Origin: UBA5738 sp964470995
GTDB lineage: Bacteria; Patescibacteriota; Minisyncoccia; Minisyncoccales; UBA5738
Direction of reading: 5' to 3'
DNA length: 56,286 nt
Assembly (NCBI GenBank): GCA_964470995.1
Contig: CAYYEP010000008.1
Span: 1-56,286, forward strand
The position numbers and the translations under genes are program-made. Positions 15,488-25,216 of the stretch are shown piece after piece. Under the pieces are notes generated by a model, which had not been told where the DNA came from, did not search any database, and was given only the letters and a program-made list of their open reading frames with translations. The stretch's first letter is position 1. Each line of letters starts with the position of its first letter.

Positions 15488-15570
15488 CGTGCGGGGTATA
15501 TCGTAATGTAAGATTGTGTTTTTGTAAATAGCGGTTTGATTTCGGTTAACCGATGCGATAAAATTTTAGA

Positions 15571-18075
15571 ATGGCTTCAAATATTCAACGCGCGGCGGCG
15601 GATCCGTCGGCAGATTTAGTTTCATCTTTTTTTGGCGCGCCCGCCGGAGTATATTTTGCCGCGATCGGGGCGGTTTTGCTTATCTTTGCGGCGCTTGCTT
15701 GGTGGTATCGCAAGAGGGTAGGACGCGAAGCATTCGCTATGTCTTTGGATATGGTTTTAATGTCGGTCAGAATTCCTCCTATAAGCCAGGAGGAGGTGGC
15801 GCAGGCGGGTCAAACTGGCCGCCATGAAAAGGATTGGATGCGGGTTATGGAAGATTTTTACGCCAATTTGGTAAGCCTTAAGAGCAAGGGGTTTTTTGGC
15901 CCAAGGCCCTGGATTACGCTGGAAATTGCCAAAGTGCGCGGCGAAATATGTTTTTATGTGGCGGCGCCCCGCCAATATGCCAGTTTTATTGAAAAAAAGA
16001 TTAACAGTATTTATCATGACGCGGAGGTGGCGCATTGCAAGGATTTTAATATTTTTGGGACGTCGGAAAAAGTATTTTGCGGTTTTGCGCGCACGGTACA
16101 GCCAGTTTATCTGCCATTGAAAACGTACGGTACTATGGAAATCGATCCGCTTTCCAGCCTTACTAATGTTTTAACGAAGCTTGGGAAAGAGGAGGAAGCG
16201 GTGGTGCAGATTGTCGTGCGTGATACGACTTCCAAATGGTATACCCGCGGCCGGCAAATTTTGCGGGAGGTAGGACAGGGGAAAAATATCCGTGAGGCGA
16301 TCGCGGCAACCAATCTGGCGGCGCTTCTGGCAACAAAAACCGAAAAACAAAAAGAGCAGGAAGCTAAAATACAGCGCCGGGTTGACGAGGAGCTGGTGAA
16401 AGCCATGGAGGCTAAACTTAATAAGCAGTCGTTTGATACTAATATCCGGATCGTTGTGTCCATTAATGATGAGCGGCGCAGTGAGGAAGTTTTTACGCAG
16501 CTGGCGGGTTCTTTGGATCAGTTTTCAGCGCCAAATCTTAATAAAATCAAGACATATAAAGCGAGCGGGCGCGCCCGCCGCCGGATATTGAACGATTTTA
16601 TTTTCCGCAATTTTGACGAAGGCAAGATTTCGGTATTGAGTACCGAGGAGCTGACCAGTATTTTTCATTTCCCGACGCCGTTTTTGAAAACTCCAAACGT
16701 GAAGATTCTTAACGCCAAAGCCGCGCCTGCGCCGGTGAATTTGCCCGCCGATGGGCTTTTGCTGGGTTATAATTTGTATCGCGGCGAGAAAAAAGACGCC
16801 TATATGACCGCGGAGGATCGGCGGCGGCATTTGTATGTGATCGGCCAAACCGGTACCGGTAAATCGGCATTTCTTTCGGGACTGATCGAGCAGGACGTGG
16901 CGAAGGGCGATGGCGTGGGCGTTTTAGACCCGCATGGCGATCTGATCGACGATATTTTGGGTAAGGTTCCCAATGAACGGCTGGATGACGTGGTGATTTT
17001 TGATCCTTCAAACCTTGATTATTGCGTGGGACTGAATATGCTGGAATATGATACGCGCTATCCGGAGCAGAAAACCTTCATTATCAATGAATTCATAAAG
17101 ATTTTTGATAAGCTGTATGATTTGAAGGCGACCGGCGGGCCGATGTTTGAGCAATACTGCCGCAATGCCCTGCAACTGCTGATGGACGACCCCAAGGAAA
17201 CGTATACTCTGATGGAGGTGCCCAAAGTTTTGGCGGATAAGGAGTTCCGGCATTACCTTTTGGCGAAGTGCCGCAACGTTTTAGTTAAGGAGTTTTGGGA
17301 AAAGCAGGCCGAAGCGGCCGGGGGCGAAGCTTCGCTGAAGAATATGGTGCCTTATATCACGTCCAAATTCGACACGTTCATTTCTAATGATTATATGCGG
17401 CCGATCATTGGCCAGGTAAAGAGCACATTCAATTTTCGGGAAATTTTGGACCAAAAGAAGATATTTATGGTTAATCTTAGCAAGGGGCGTCTGGGAGACT
17501 TGAACAGTTCATTGCTGGGTTTGATCATTACCAGCAAACTGACGATCGCGGCATTTTCCCGGGTTGATACCCCCGAAAGCGAACGCAAGGATTTTTACTT
17601 GTATTTGGATGAATTTCAGAATTTCGCGACTGATACGATTTCCACGATCTTGTCCGAAGCGCGCAAATACAAGCTTTGCCTAAACCTGTCCCATCAATTC
17701 ATCGGGCAATTACCGGATAATATCCGCGATAGCGTGTTTGGCAATATCGGTTCGATTGTTTCGTTTCGCGTCGGTGTGGAAGATTCGGAATTTTTAGCCA
17801 AGCAATTTGCGCCGGTGATAAATGCCCAGGATTTGAATAAAAACGAGAATTACAGCGCCTATGTACGGCTTTTGATCAAGGGGCTGGTGGCAACGCCGTT
17901 TTCGATAAGAACTTATCCGCCCCATTCCAGCGATCGCGAAAGGATGAATGATATTAAAGAATATTACTCGTTAAAATACGGCACTAGCCGGGATATTGTG
18001 GAAGAAGAGATCGACGCGCGGCGAACGGGCTATAATTTGGCTGCCAAGGCGCCGTTAAGCGGATTTAAACAATAA
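15571..18075 (+). CDS. VirD4/TraG-like type IV secretion ATPase
   Basis: Membrane-anchored AAA-type ATPase of 834 residues, of the type IV coupling protein/HerA-FtsK superfamily. One transmembrane segment lies at residues about 26-44, followed by a large N-terminal domain (50-400). The Walker A is GQTGTGKS (K431) and the Walker B YLYLDEFQNF (D680-E681). The segments DPHGDLIDDIL and FMVNLSKGRLG are typical of the TraG/DUF87-like group. Such genes are widespread in CPR genomes, where they are thought to drive DNA or protein transfer or pilus-related export; the role here is inferred. No VirB4 or pilin gene is adjacent. It is followed after four bases by the 18080 gene. Confidence 0.85.
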   Translation: MASNIQRAAADPSADLVSSFFGAPAGVYFAAIGAVLLIFAALAWWYRKRVGREAFAMSLDMVLMSVRIPPISQEEVAQAGQTGRHEKDWMRVMEDFYANLVSLKSKGFFGPRPWITLEIAKVRGEICFYVAAPRQYASFIEKKINSIYHDAEVAHCKDFNIFGTSEKVFCGFARTVQPVYLPLKTYGTMEIDPLSSLTNVLTKLGKEEEAVVQIVVRDTTSKWYTRGRQILREVGQGKNIREAIAATNLAALLATKTEKQKEQEAKIQRRVDEELVKAMEAKLNKQSFDTNIRIVVSINDERRSEEVFTQLAGSLDQFSAPNLNKIKTYKASGRARRRILNDFIFRNFDEGKISVLSTEELTSIFHFPTPFLKTPNVKILNAKAAPAPVNLPADGLLLGYNLYRGEKKDAYMTAEDRRRHLYVIGQTGTGKSAFLSGLIEQDVAKGDGVGVLDPHGDLIDDILGKVPNERLDDVVIFDPSNLDYCVGLNMLEYDTRYPEQKTFIINEFIKIFDKLYDLKATGGPMFEQYCRNALQLLMDDPKETYTLMEVPKVLADKEFRHYLLAKCRNVLVKEFWEKQAEAAGGEASLKNMVPYITSKFDTFISNDYMRPIIGQVKSTFNFREILDQKKIFMVNLSKGRLGDLNSSLLGLIITSKLTIAAFSRVDTPESERKDFYLYLDEFQNFATDTISTILSEARKYKLCLNLSHQFIGQLPDNIRDSVFGNIGSIVSFRVGVEDSEFLAKQFAPVINAQDLNKNENYSAYVRLLIKGLVATPFSIRTYPPHSSDRERMNDIKEYYSLKYGTSRDIVEEEIDARRTGYNLAAKAPLSGFKQ

Positions 18076-18079
18076 AAAT

Positions 18080-18481
18080 ATGGCAGATAAACCGGAAAAT
18101 TCAAAATTGGAGAAACCTGATTTAGGGCCGGCGGAAACCAAGGACGGCAAAATAGAATCTGCTTTTGGTGTTGAATCAAATGAGGTTCCGCGCGCTCTTA
18201 ATCCCGAGGGTGATCGGCGCGTGAGCGAACTTATTGATAAATTAAAGGAAGAACAGCGCCAAGCGGAGGTAGCGCCGGTAAAGGCGGAAACAAGTTTACA
18301 GGAAAGGGCCAAGGAGCGAGCGGATCTATATCTTAAAAAAATGATGGCGGCGGGAGATAATTATGATCAGATTGAGGATATTATTAATGAGGCGGCGGGT
18401 AAGTATTTAAATGGATACCCGGGTATTTTGGATGATATCCATGATCGCTGGCTTGACCAGCGCAATAAGGGTATGTATTGA
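18080..18481 (+). CDS. Small hydrophilic hypothetical protein
   Basis: A 133-residue protein starting four bases after the ATPase stop, so co-transcribed. The first 65 residues are acidic and disordered (MADKPENSKLEKPDLGPAET); the rest is predicted helical, including SLQERAKERADLYLKKMMAA and IEDIINEAAGKYLNGY. No transmembrane helix or known domain is visible. Tight linkage suggests an accessory or substrate of the ATPase. Its disordered N-terminus resembles those of the proteins at 10962, 12148 and 13955. Confidence 0.65.
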   Translation: MADKPENSKLEKPDLGPAETKDGKIESAFGVESNEVPRALNPEGDRRVSELIDKLKEEQRQAEVAPVKAETSLQERAKERADLYLKKMMAAGDNYDQIEDIINEAAGKYLNGYPGILDDIHDRWLDQRNKGMY

Positions 18482-18539
18482 TCGGTGTTTGTTTTCAAGG
18501 GGCGTAATTAAACGGTAAATTGTTTAAAAAGTTCGAATT

Positions 18540-20525
18540 ATGGAACCCAATTTTGAATCATTTGAGAGTGCGGCAGGATCATTGGAGCGGCAGGAAAACG
18601 GAATAGAAAAGTATGAAGAGGCTGTTGAGAGAGCTGGTTTTTTGTTGGATAGCGGGTCGGAGATGCTTTTGTTGGACTTAGACCAGAATGATTTATTATC
18701 ATACAAAACCCAGATTTGGCGGGGCGTATCGGCGATCGGCCAGGCGAGGGTGATCATGGAAGGAATTTTCGGCAAAATGATTGCCCGGGAAAATCCGCAA
18801 ATTGCCGATTCTTTCGCGAAACTTTATGAGATTGCCTGCCATTTGGTTAAGGGGTTGCCTGATGACGATCCGGCGGCGGTAATTTCGAGATGGCGCTTGG
18901 AGAAGCCATTAACGCCGGTTTTGCCGGATTTGACTGCGAAACAAAAAAAAGAGGCCAATACTCCCTGCCAAGAATCAATATATGTTTCTCCGGCAGAATT
19001 CATCGAAGTTTTAAGGGGGAAAAGTACGGAGCACGCAAAAACATTTGAATTATTGGTAAATTTTGCGGAGGAAATAAAAAACGCGGGCGGACGCGTTCTT
19101 TTGGTTGGTGGCGCGGTGCGCGATATGCGGACCAATATTATTCCCAAGGATTTTGACATTGAAATTTACGGTCTGGATCAGGGTAAAATCGTTGATATCG
19201 CCAAAAATTACGGGACAATAAATGAGGTGGGCAGTTCGTTTGCGGTACGGAAAGTCAAGCTGGAAACCGGAATGGATATCGATTTAGCCATTCCGCGGGT
19301 CGATTCGCAGGCTACTCCGAACCATCAGGATGTTAAAACTCTGCCGGATCCAAATATGCCGATCAGGGAAGCGTGCCGCCGCCGCGACTTTACTATTAAT
19401 TCCATGGCCGCGGATATTTTAACCGGCGAGCTGTTCGATTTTTTTGGCGGTGACGGGGATTTGAAGGATGGAATTTTAAGAGTTACCGATGAGCGGCTTT
19501 TTTGCGATGACCCGTTGCGGGTGATGCGAGGATTGCAGTTTATCGGGCGACAGGCGCTGAATGTGAATCTGCGGACGCAGGAGATTATGAGATTAATGGT
19601 TTTTGATCTGGATGAAGTTAATAAGGAGAGGTTTCGGGACGAGTGGACCAAGCTGTTGTTGAAATCGCAAATGCCTTCACTTGGATTGATCAAGGGTATG
19701 GAGATTGGCGTTTTCAATAAATTATATCCGGAGTTTTGCGGTTTATTGGATACGCGCCAATCTCCGGAATGGCATCCGGAGGGTAATGCTTGGATACATA
19801 CGTTGATGGTGGTTGATGAGGCGATCAAGATAATCCGGCAGGAAGGATTTGAAGGCGACTCGGCGCTGGGGGTGATGCTGGCGGCTTTGTGCCATGATCT
19901 GGGGAAAACTGTTACTACGAAAGAAGACGGTGAGGGTAAGATAACCTCGGCGGGGCATGAAGCGGCGGGCGTGCCGGCGGCTGCGGCATTCATGGAAAAG
20001 ATTGGCATATCCCAAGTTATTGTTAAAAAAGTTCTGAAATTGATCGAAAACCATATGGCGCCGGCCCAGTTATATGCGGCTAATATTGTTAATGGCGGGG
20101 GTATTGGTGATGGAGCGATCAGAAATTTGGCTTTGCGTCTGGGTTATGAAGCCTCGATCGAGGAACTTGTGGCGCTGGCTAAAGCTGATAATCTCGGTCG
20201 CGGCAGTTTTAGCGAAAATACGATGATCAAATACTATTTGCAGATGGACGGTTTTCCCGCCGGTCCCTGGCTTTTGGACCGGGCCCGCGCGTTAAATGTC
20301 GAAAAAGAAAAGCCTAAGCCGTTATTGAGGGGGGATATAATTTTACAATTCGGTTTTAAGCCCGGTCCGGCGATTGGCCATATAATTAGGATCGGCGACC
20401 GTTTGCGCGACGAAAAGGGATTTACCCGCCAGATGTTAATAGTTGAGATTTACCGTTCAGTCCTGAAAGATGGAACAAATGAACCTCAAAAAATAATTGA
20501 TCATTTGGAGAATTTATTAAATTAA
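18540..20525 (+). CDS. cca: CCA-adding tRNA nucleotidyltransferase with HD domain
   Basis: Adds or repairs the 3' CCA of tRNA. The nucleotidyltransferase head has LLVGGAVRD at about residues 185-195 and the catalytic DxD in KDFDIEIYG (about 202-210). The RRRDFTINSMAAD and DDPLRVMRGLQF motifs follow. An HD phosphohydrolase domain carries WIHTLMVVDEA and LCHDLGK near 450. At 661 residues it is longer than usual because about 170 N-terminal residues, helical with no recognised family, precede the head domain. tRNA-Thr in this window lacks an encoded CCA. The start (ATG 18540) has no Shine-Dalgarno sequence. Confidence 0.9.
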   Translation: MEPNFESFESAAGSLERQENGIEKYEEAVERAGFLLDSGSEMLLLDLDQNDLLSYKTQIWRGVSAIGQARVIMEGIFGKMIARENPQIADSFAKLYEIACHLVKGLPDDDPAAVISRWRLEKPLTPVLPDLTAKQKKEANTPCQESIYVSPAEFIEVLRGKSTEHAKTFELLVNFAEEIKNAGGRVLLVGGAVRDMRTNIIPKDFDIEIYGLDQGKIVDIAKNYGTINEVGSSFAVRKVKLETGMDIDLAIPRVDSQATPNHQDVKTLPDPNMPIREACRRRDFTINSMAADILTGELFDFFGGDGDLKDGILRVTDERLFCDDPLRVMRGLQFIGRQALNVNLRTQEIMRLMVFDLDEVNKERFRDEWTKLLLKSQMPSLGLIKGMEIGVFNKLYPEFCGLLDTRQSPEWHPEGNAWIHTLMVVDEAIKIIRQEGFEGDSALGVMLAALCHDLGKTVTTKEDGEGKITSAGHEAAGVPAAAAFMEKIGISQVIVKKVLKLIENHMAPAQLYAANIVNGGGIGDGAIRNLALRLGYEASIEELVALAKADNLGRGSFSENTMIKYYLQMDGFPAGPWLLDRARALNVEKEKPKPLLRGDIILQFGFKPGPAIGHIIRIGDRLRDEKGFTRQMLIVEIYRSVLKDGTNEPQKIIDHLENLLN

Positions 20526-20819
20526 CAGATTATGCCAAAAGCAAGATAAAAAATCTGGTTTATTGGATAATGTTTTTTTGTGGGTGTTGTGGAGCCGGGG
20601 TAGAATTAATTTATAAAAACGGTAAAGAACGCATGGCGGCGGGGAAGTGTTAAGTCGCGGATTACAAAAGCAAATGCTGACAATTCCATCGGTTTTGTTG
20701 AATGTCCGGTTAAAAGAGATATGGACGAAACATTGGTGAGGCGTTACAGAGTTTTAGACTGGTTGCGTTTGATAATTTTAGTTTTGTAATTTTCTCAAGA
20801 AATATGATCATTTAATTTT

Positions 20820-21575
20820 ATGCTTGAACATTTTTCTGACCGTATTTTTGAGTGTGCAGACAGTGCGCCGCAAAAGGTTACTCTTTTTGTAGATGAGAAA
20901 TTAAAAAAAATATTTGACATATTGGATTCGGTTTCCGAAAGGAAAAAAAATTTCTGCGACAAATTTTCCGGAACGCCATATATTATCGGCGAAATGGCGG
21001 ACAACTTTATGTCGGTGATTAAAAACGAATCTGGAGATTTGGTTGCTAAAAAGGTAATTAATTCTTTGGCGGGGAAATTTAGAGGATTATATATTGATCT
21101 CCTAAATAATGGCGATAGCCATGGAGAATGTTTTAATTTTTCTGTCCGGCTTAGGGATATATACAATTATGCGTTTGAAAAATTGAATATTCCCAAAGAA
21201 GCTTTTCTTGTTTCCGGACGATTTGGGAATGAGACAGAGGGATTATCGGATCATCATTGGGTTCTGATTGTTGATAAAAATCTGGCAGATTGGCGGCCTT
21301 TATCCGATTTTGGCCAAATTGGCGCAATCCAACTGGATGATCCGGCAAATAAAATTATTTTAAATTTGTGCAAAAGCGGAGTTTTAGTTGACGGGACAGT
21401 CGATCAATACAAGCAATGGTCGGGCTTGAATGAGGAAGATCGGGAATCTCTATGCGAGAATAAAGTATTGATCAGTGATTTAAGGAAACCAGATAGCGCG
21501 TCCAATTTTTATCACCCTCGTTTCGTGTTAAAAAACGAAGCAATATATTTCAATTCTGCTGAAAAAAAAGATTAG
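20820..21575 (+). CDS. Transglutaminase-like cysteine protein, hypothetical
   Basis: A 251-residue soluble protein with no family I can name firmly. The order C104 (SHGECFNFSVRL), H146 (SDHHWVLIVD) and D157 (LADWRPLSD) matches the transglutaminase-like Cys-His-Asp triad. A helix follows the cysteine, there is a GRFG turn, and W147 follows the histidine. The N-terminal 100 residues are helical. No signal peptide is seen. It is followed after 33 bp by the DHH phosphoesterase gene. The 294-bp spacer upstream (20526-20819) shows no gene. Peptidase, acyltransferase or inactive binding roles are all possible. Confidence 0.6.
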   Translation: MLEHFSDRIFECADSAPQKVTLFVDEKLKKIFDILDSVSERKKNFCDKFSGTPYIIGEMADNFMSVIKNESGDLVAKKVINSLAGKFRGLYIDLLNNGDSHGECFNFSVRLRDIYNYAFEKLNIPKEAFLVSGRFGNETEGLSDHHWVLIVDKNLADWRPLSDFGQIGAIQLDDPANKIILNLCKSGVLVDGTVDQYKQWSGLNEEDRESLCENKVLISDLRKPDSASNFYHPRFVLKNEAIYFNSAEKKD

Positions 21576-21608
21576 TGGGAATAATTTTAATGAATTTTAC
21601 AAAAAAAA

Positions 21609-22613
21609 ATGGAAAAAATGTTTGAAAAATTGCCCGCGGATGATAAGTTAAAAAATTGGTCGGAAAGATTAAAGGAAAAACCAATTTATTTGTTGCCGGA
21701 AGCCCAAAATTACACGATCCAGCAATTAAAAGCGAAATTTCCCGGAAAAAAACTGGTGGTTTGTGATTTTAATGTGGAGGGATTGGATCTAGAGGCGGAT
21801 TATCAAAAGCAGATCAATAAGGATGATATTTTAAACATTGACCATCATTCCGACAAACCGGAAATGGAGCGGCAAATTTCTTCTACCAATCTGGCGATTG
21901 AATATATCAAGGAAAACGGGTTACCGCCTGAAGATTGGGAATATATTGCACACCATACGGATGCCGATAGCGTGTTATCCAATGCGCTGATGCGGGGAAT
22001 TTTGCCCAACGATGATGAGTCAATGAAGAAATTCGGGGCGGCGGCAATCGCCGCCGACCATACCGGCCAGGAAAACGAAATTGCCGATCTGTTGCAGGCG
22101 GTCCGGGATAGGCGCGATTTGAGTTATTCTTTGGAACAGTTACAGTTGCTTTTGGATAGCAAGCCGCTTGATCCGGAGGCGCAGAAATTGTTGGAAAAAC
22201 GTTACGTTGACCGCGAAAAACTGCGACAGATGGCTGAAAGCGGTGAATTTAGGGTAGTTGGCGGCGTGGCTTATGCGGTATTAAAGGCAGAGACCGATGG
22301 GGCTTTGGTGCCGGCGTTATTGCCGGAAGCGGATGTGGTTTTGCTGTTCAGTCCATTGAAAGCGGATACCACGAAATGGGAAGTTAAATTCCGGGTCGGC
22401 GTTAACGCGCCGGAAGGTTTTAGTCTGCGTAAGTTAGGCATTGGAACCGTGGATCCGGCTTTTGGCGGCCGCTGGAACGCGGGCGGCAACAGGCGCGGCG
22501 GGGGTACGGATATGGTTCCGGATGAATACGCGAAAAGAATCGCGGAGTTGGTAAAAAATTATGATGCCCTAAAAAAATTTGAAGACGAGATTTTTCAGGT
22601 AGCCGATTTTTAA
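21609..22613 (+). CDS. DHH-family phosphoesterase
   Basis: The 334-residue protein has the family motif ILNIDHHSD (D78-H79-H80) and further metal-ligand candidates in AHHTDADSV (about 115-121) and AADHTG (about 148-153). The C-terminal region FGGRWNAGGNRRGGGT is a glycine-rich substrate loop like the GGGH motif of DHHA1 domains, without the usual histidine. DHH proteins hydrolyse cyclic dinucleotides, nanoRNA, pyrophosphate or single-stranded DNA; the substrate here cannot be told. A second in-frame ATG lies at 21618. Confidence 0.75.
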   Translation: MEKMFEKLPADDKLKNWSERLKEKPIYLLPEAQNYTIQQLKAKFPGKKLVVCDFNVEGLDLEADYQKQINKDDILNIDHHSDKPEMERQISSTNLAIEYIKENGLPPEDWEYIAHHTDADSVLSNALMRGILPNDDESMKKFGAAAIAADHTGQENEIADLLQAVRDRRDLSYSLEQLQLLLDSKPLDPEAQKLLEKRYVDREKLRQMAESGEFRVVGGVAYAVLKAETDGALVPALLPEADVVLLFSPLKADTTKWEVKFRVGVNAPEGFSLRKLGIGTVDPAFGGRWNAGGNRRGGGTDMVPDEYAKRIAELVKNYDALKKFEDEIFQVADF

Positions 22614-22870
22614 AAAAGATTGGACGGTATTATTGGATTGGAAAAAGCAATTAATGGTGTGTCGGCGGCGGAATGGCCATCAAAAGTGTTTTTTTGATTG
22701 CGTTTTCGATGGTAATATGGCTGGTGTCTATTCCGTAGGCCAAAGTGAGATTAGAATTTTGTCTATATATGGTTCCTATATTTGTGGGAAGCGGTTTTGC
22801 CCAGTCTGGCGATTGGCTAGAGATTATTTTTTTACGCGAAAGTGGTAAGATGTAGGAATAAGTATTAATT

Positions 22871-24466
22871 ATGAAAATTACTAAAAGAAAGATTTTTTTT
22901 CTGGCGGTTATTGTCGTTGTGATATTTTTTATTTATTCTGCTTTGAAGCCAAAGGGGGTGGCTTATAAAACCGAGGCGGTAGTGCGGGGAGATATCGCCC
23001 GGGAAATTTCGGAAACAGGAACGGTTAAAAGAGGCGATGTGGTTAATTTAAGCTTTGGTAATTCGGGAACAATCGCCAAAATTTATGTCAAAAAAGGCGA
23101 TGATGTCAGGGCCGGGCAATTGCTGGCGGAACTTGATACCAGCCAGTTGGAGGTGCAGGCCAGGCAGGCGCAGTCAAATCTTGATCTTTATACGATACAG
23201 CGGGATAAATTATTGAATGGTGCCAGCGGGGAAGACATTAAGATCGCCCAAACGGCGGTGATTAACGCGCAATCTTCGCTGGATAGCGCTAAGTTGGCAT
23301 TAAGCGATACCCGGGATAACGCGGAGCGCAAAATGACCAGCCTTTATAAGACGGCCGCAGATGTGCTTAATTCGGCTTACGCTAAGGCGTATAATGCCGG
23401 CACTTTTGCGTCTTTGCTGCAAAGGACGTATTTTACGCCGCAGGATAACGATTCTATTGAAGTGACTGCTGCGGCGCGGACAATTGCTTCGTCGGTCGCC
23501 GCGATCAAGAACAGAGTAGATATCGCGGCCAACGATTATGCAGATGCGTTGGCGGGTGTTGCGCGTGAATTGCAGGCGATCGATGGCCAACTGGAAAGTA
23601 TCCGCGCGGTTTGCGAGAAGGCTGCTTGGCGCGATACGGTTGATCCCTCTGACAAGAGCGGCATCGATACCCAGCGCGATTATGTTATCGCGGCATTGGC
23701 TTCGGTGAACGCGGCGCGGCAAAACATCGATATACAAGAAAGCGCTAATGAACTGGCGGTGAATAATGCGAAAGCGGTAGCAACAGTGGCCGAGGGCGGA
23801 TTGGACGCGGCGGGAAAATCATTAAGCAAGGTTACGGCGCCGCCGCGCCAAGAGGATGTTGATACTCTTAATGCGCAAATCGAACAGGCTCGGGCGCAGA
23901 TGGAATTATTGGCATTACAAATCTCCGACAGCCGATTGAAATCGCCGGCGGCGGGCCAGATTTCGGAGGTTAATTTTAGGGAGGGCGAGGCGGCCCAATC
24001 TTTGTTATCGTCATCTGGCGTAATGACGCTGATCCCTCAAGATCCTTATGTTATTGAAGCGGATATCTACGAAGAAGATATTGCCAAGATCAAAACCGGC
24101 AATCCGGTGGTGATAAAACCGGCGTCTGCGCCCGATGATGTTTATTCTGGAAGTGTAGTTTCGATTGATCCTTCCAGTAAGGTTGTTAATGGCGTGGTTT
24201 ATTATACGATTACTATTGCTTTCGATGAAGCGCCCGAAAGTATCAAGCCGGGGATGAGTGCGGATGTGACAATAACAACGGCGGAAGCCCGCGGCGTACT
24301 GCTTGTGCCGGAGAGTGCCGTGCAAAAGAGGGCGAATGAGTATTACGTGCGGGTGGTAGTTGGCGGGCAAGCAAAAGAAACAGGCGTGGAGATCGGTATC
24401 AAATCAAAGGGGCAGGCGCAGATTATGGCGGGGGTAAAAGAAGGAGATCAGGTGATCATTGAGTAA
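22871..24466 (+). CDS. HlyD/MacA-type membrane fusion protein
   Basis: Periplasmic-adaptor-type subunit of a MacAB-like exporter, 531 residues. One N-terminal transmembrane anchor (about 8-25), then a lipoyl-like half domain with GTVKRGDVVNLSFGNSGTI and VKKGDDVRAGQLLAELD. A long coiled-coil region (about 95-330, alanine-rich) and the second lipoyl half with SPAAGQISEVNFREGE come next, then beta-barrel and membrane-proximal domains. It directly precedes the ATPase (one base between stop and ATG). In a single-membrane CPR cell the adaptor would extend into the wall. The spacer 22614-22870 holds no convincing gene. Confidence 0.88.
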   Translation: MKITKRKIFFLAVIVVVIFFIYSALKPKGVAYKTEAVVRGDIAREISETGTVKRGDVVNLSFGNSGTIAKIYVKKGDDVRAGQLLAELDTSQLEVQARQAQSNLDLYTIQRDKLLNGASGEDIKIAQTAVINAQSSLDSAKLALSDTRDNAERKMTSLYKTAADVLNSAYAKAYNAGTFASLLQRTYFTPQDNDSIEVTAAARTIASSVAAIKNRVDIAANDYADALAGVARELQAIDGQLESIRAVCEKAAWRDTVDPSDKSGIDTQRDYVIAALASVNAARQNIDIQESANELAVNNAKAVATVAEGGLDAAGKSLSKVTAPPRQEDVDTLNAQIEQARAQMELLALQISDSRLKSPAAGQISEVNFREGEAAQSLLSSSGVMTLIPQDPYVIEADIYEEDIAKIKTGNPVVIKPASAPDDVYSGSVVSIDPSSKVVNGVVYYTITIAFDEAPESIKPGMSADVTITTAEARGVLLVPESAVQKRANEYYVRVVVGGQAKETGVEIGIKSKGQAQIMAGVKEGDQVIIE

Positions 24467-24467
24467 T

Positions 24468-25175
24468 ATGGAACCGATAATCAAATTGGAAAAGGTCTGG
24501 AAGATATACCAGCTGGGTAAGACCGAGGTGGACTCGTTAAAAGGAGTGGACCTCGAGATAATGCCCGGTATTTTTATGACGATTATGGGGCCGTCGGGTT
24601 CGGGCAAATCCACTTTGTTGAACATGATCGGTTTGTTGGATATCCCGACCAAGGGCCGGTTGCTGCTGAAGGGCAAGGATGTGGCCAAAATGTCGGAGAG
24701 CGAGTTGGCGCTTTTGCGCGGAAAGACCATCGGTTTTATCTTTCAGGAATTTCATTTATTAAGTCATCTGTCGGCTTGGGAAAATGTGGAATTGCCGATG
24801 GTATTTCAAGGGGTCGGACAATCAAAGCGGAGAGCGCGGGCAAGACAGCTGCTTGAAGATGTCGGCTTGGGCCACCGGGTAAACCATCAATTGGCCGAAC
24901 TTTCGATTGGCGAACGCCAGCGCGTGGCGATCGCGCGGGCGTTCACAAATGACCCTGAGTTGGTGATTGCCGATGAGCCGACCGGCAATCTGGATTCGGT
25001 CAACGGCCAAAAAGTGATGGAAATCCTCACCGAATTCCATGAAAAACGCGGCGGGACATTATTGATAGTGACGCATGATCCGCAGGTGGGGGCGTTTGGC
25101 CATGAGCGGATATTTATCCGTGATGGCCAGATCGTTGACGAGGCGGCGGCTTTTGGCAACAATAGTTTAAAATAA
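24468..25175 (+). CDS. MacB-type ABC transporter ATP-binding protein
   Basis: ATPase subunit of 235 residues; ATG 24468 is preferred over the TTG at 24459. Walker A GPSGSGKST (41-49), Q-loop FQEFHLL, Walker B LVIADEPTGNLDS (about 165-177) and the H-loop VTHDP are intact. The signature is LSIGERQ in place of LSGGxxQ, so the third residue differs from consensus. It belongs to the LolD/MacB subfamily, which pairs with FtsX-like permeases such as the one at 25553. The ATG lies one base past the adaptor stop, so translation is probably coupled. Confidence 0.92.
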   Translation: MEPIIKLEKVWKIYQLGKTEVDSLKGVDLEIMPGIFMTIMGPSGSGKSTLLNMIGLLDIPTKGRLLLKGKDVAKMSESELALLRGKTIGFIFQEFHLLSHLSAWENVELPMVFQGVGQSKRRARARQLLEDVGLGHRVNHQLAELSIGERQRVAIARAFTNDPELVIADEPTGNLDSVNGQKVMEILTEFHEKRGGTLLIVTHDPQVGAFGHERIFIRDGQIVDEAAAFGNNSLK

Positions 25176-25216
25176 TTTTTTGAGTCCCTGATTTTAATTT
25201 TACTAACCGCAAAACT

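Noticed and set aside
22633..22848. A 71-codon frame before the exporter operon
   Set aside because: It starts with TTG, has no initiation or family signal, and its composition looks like translated spacer.
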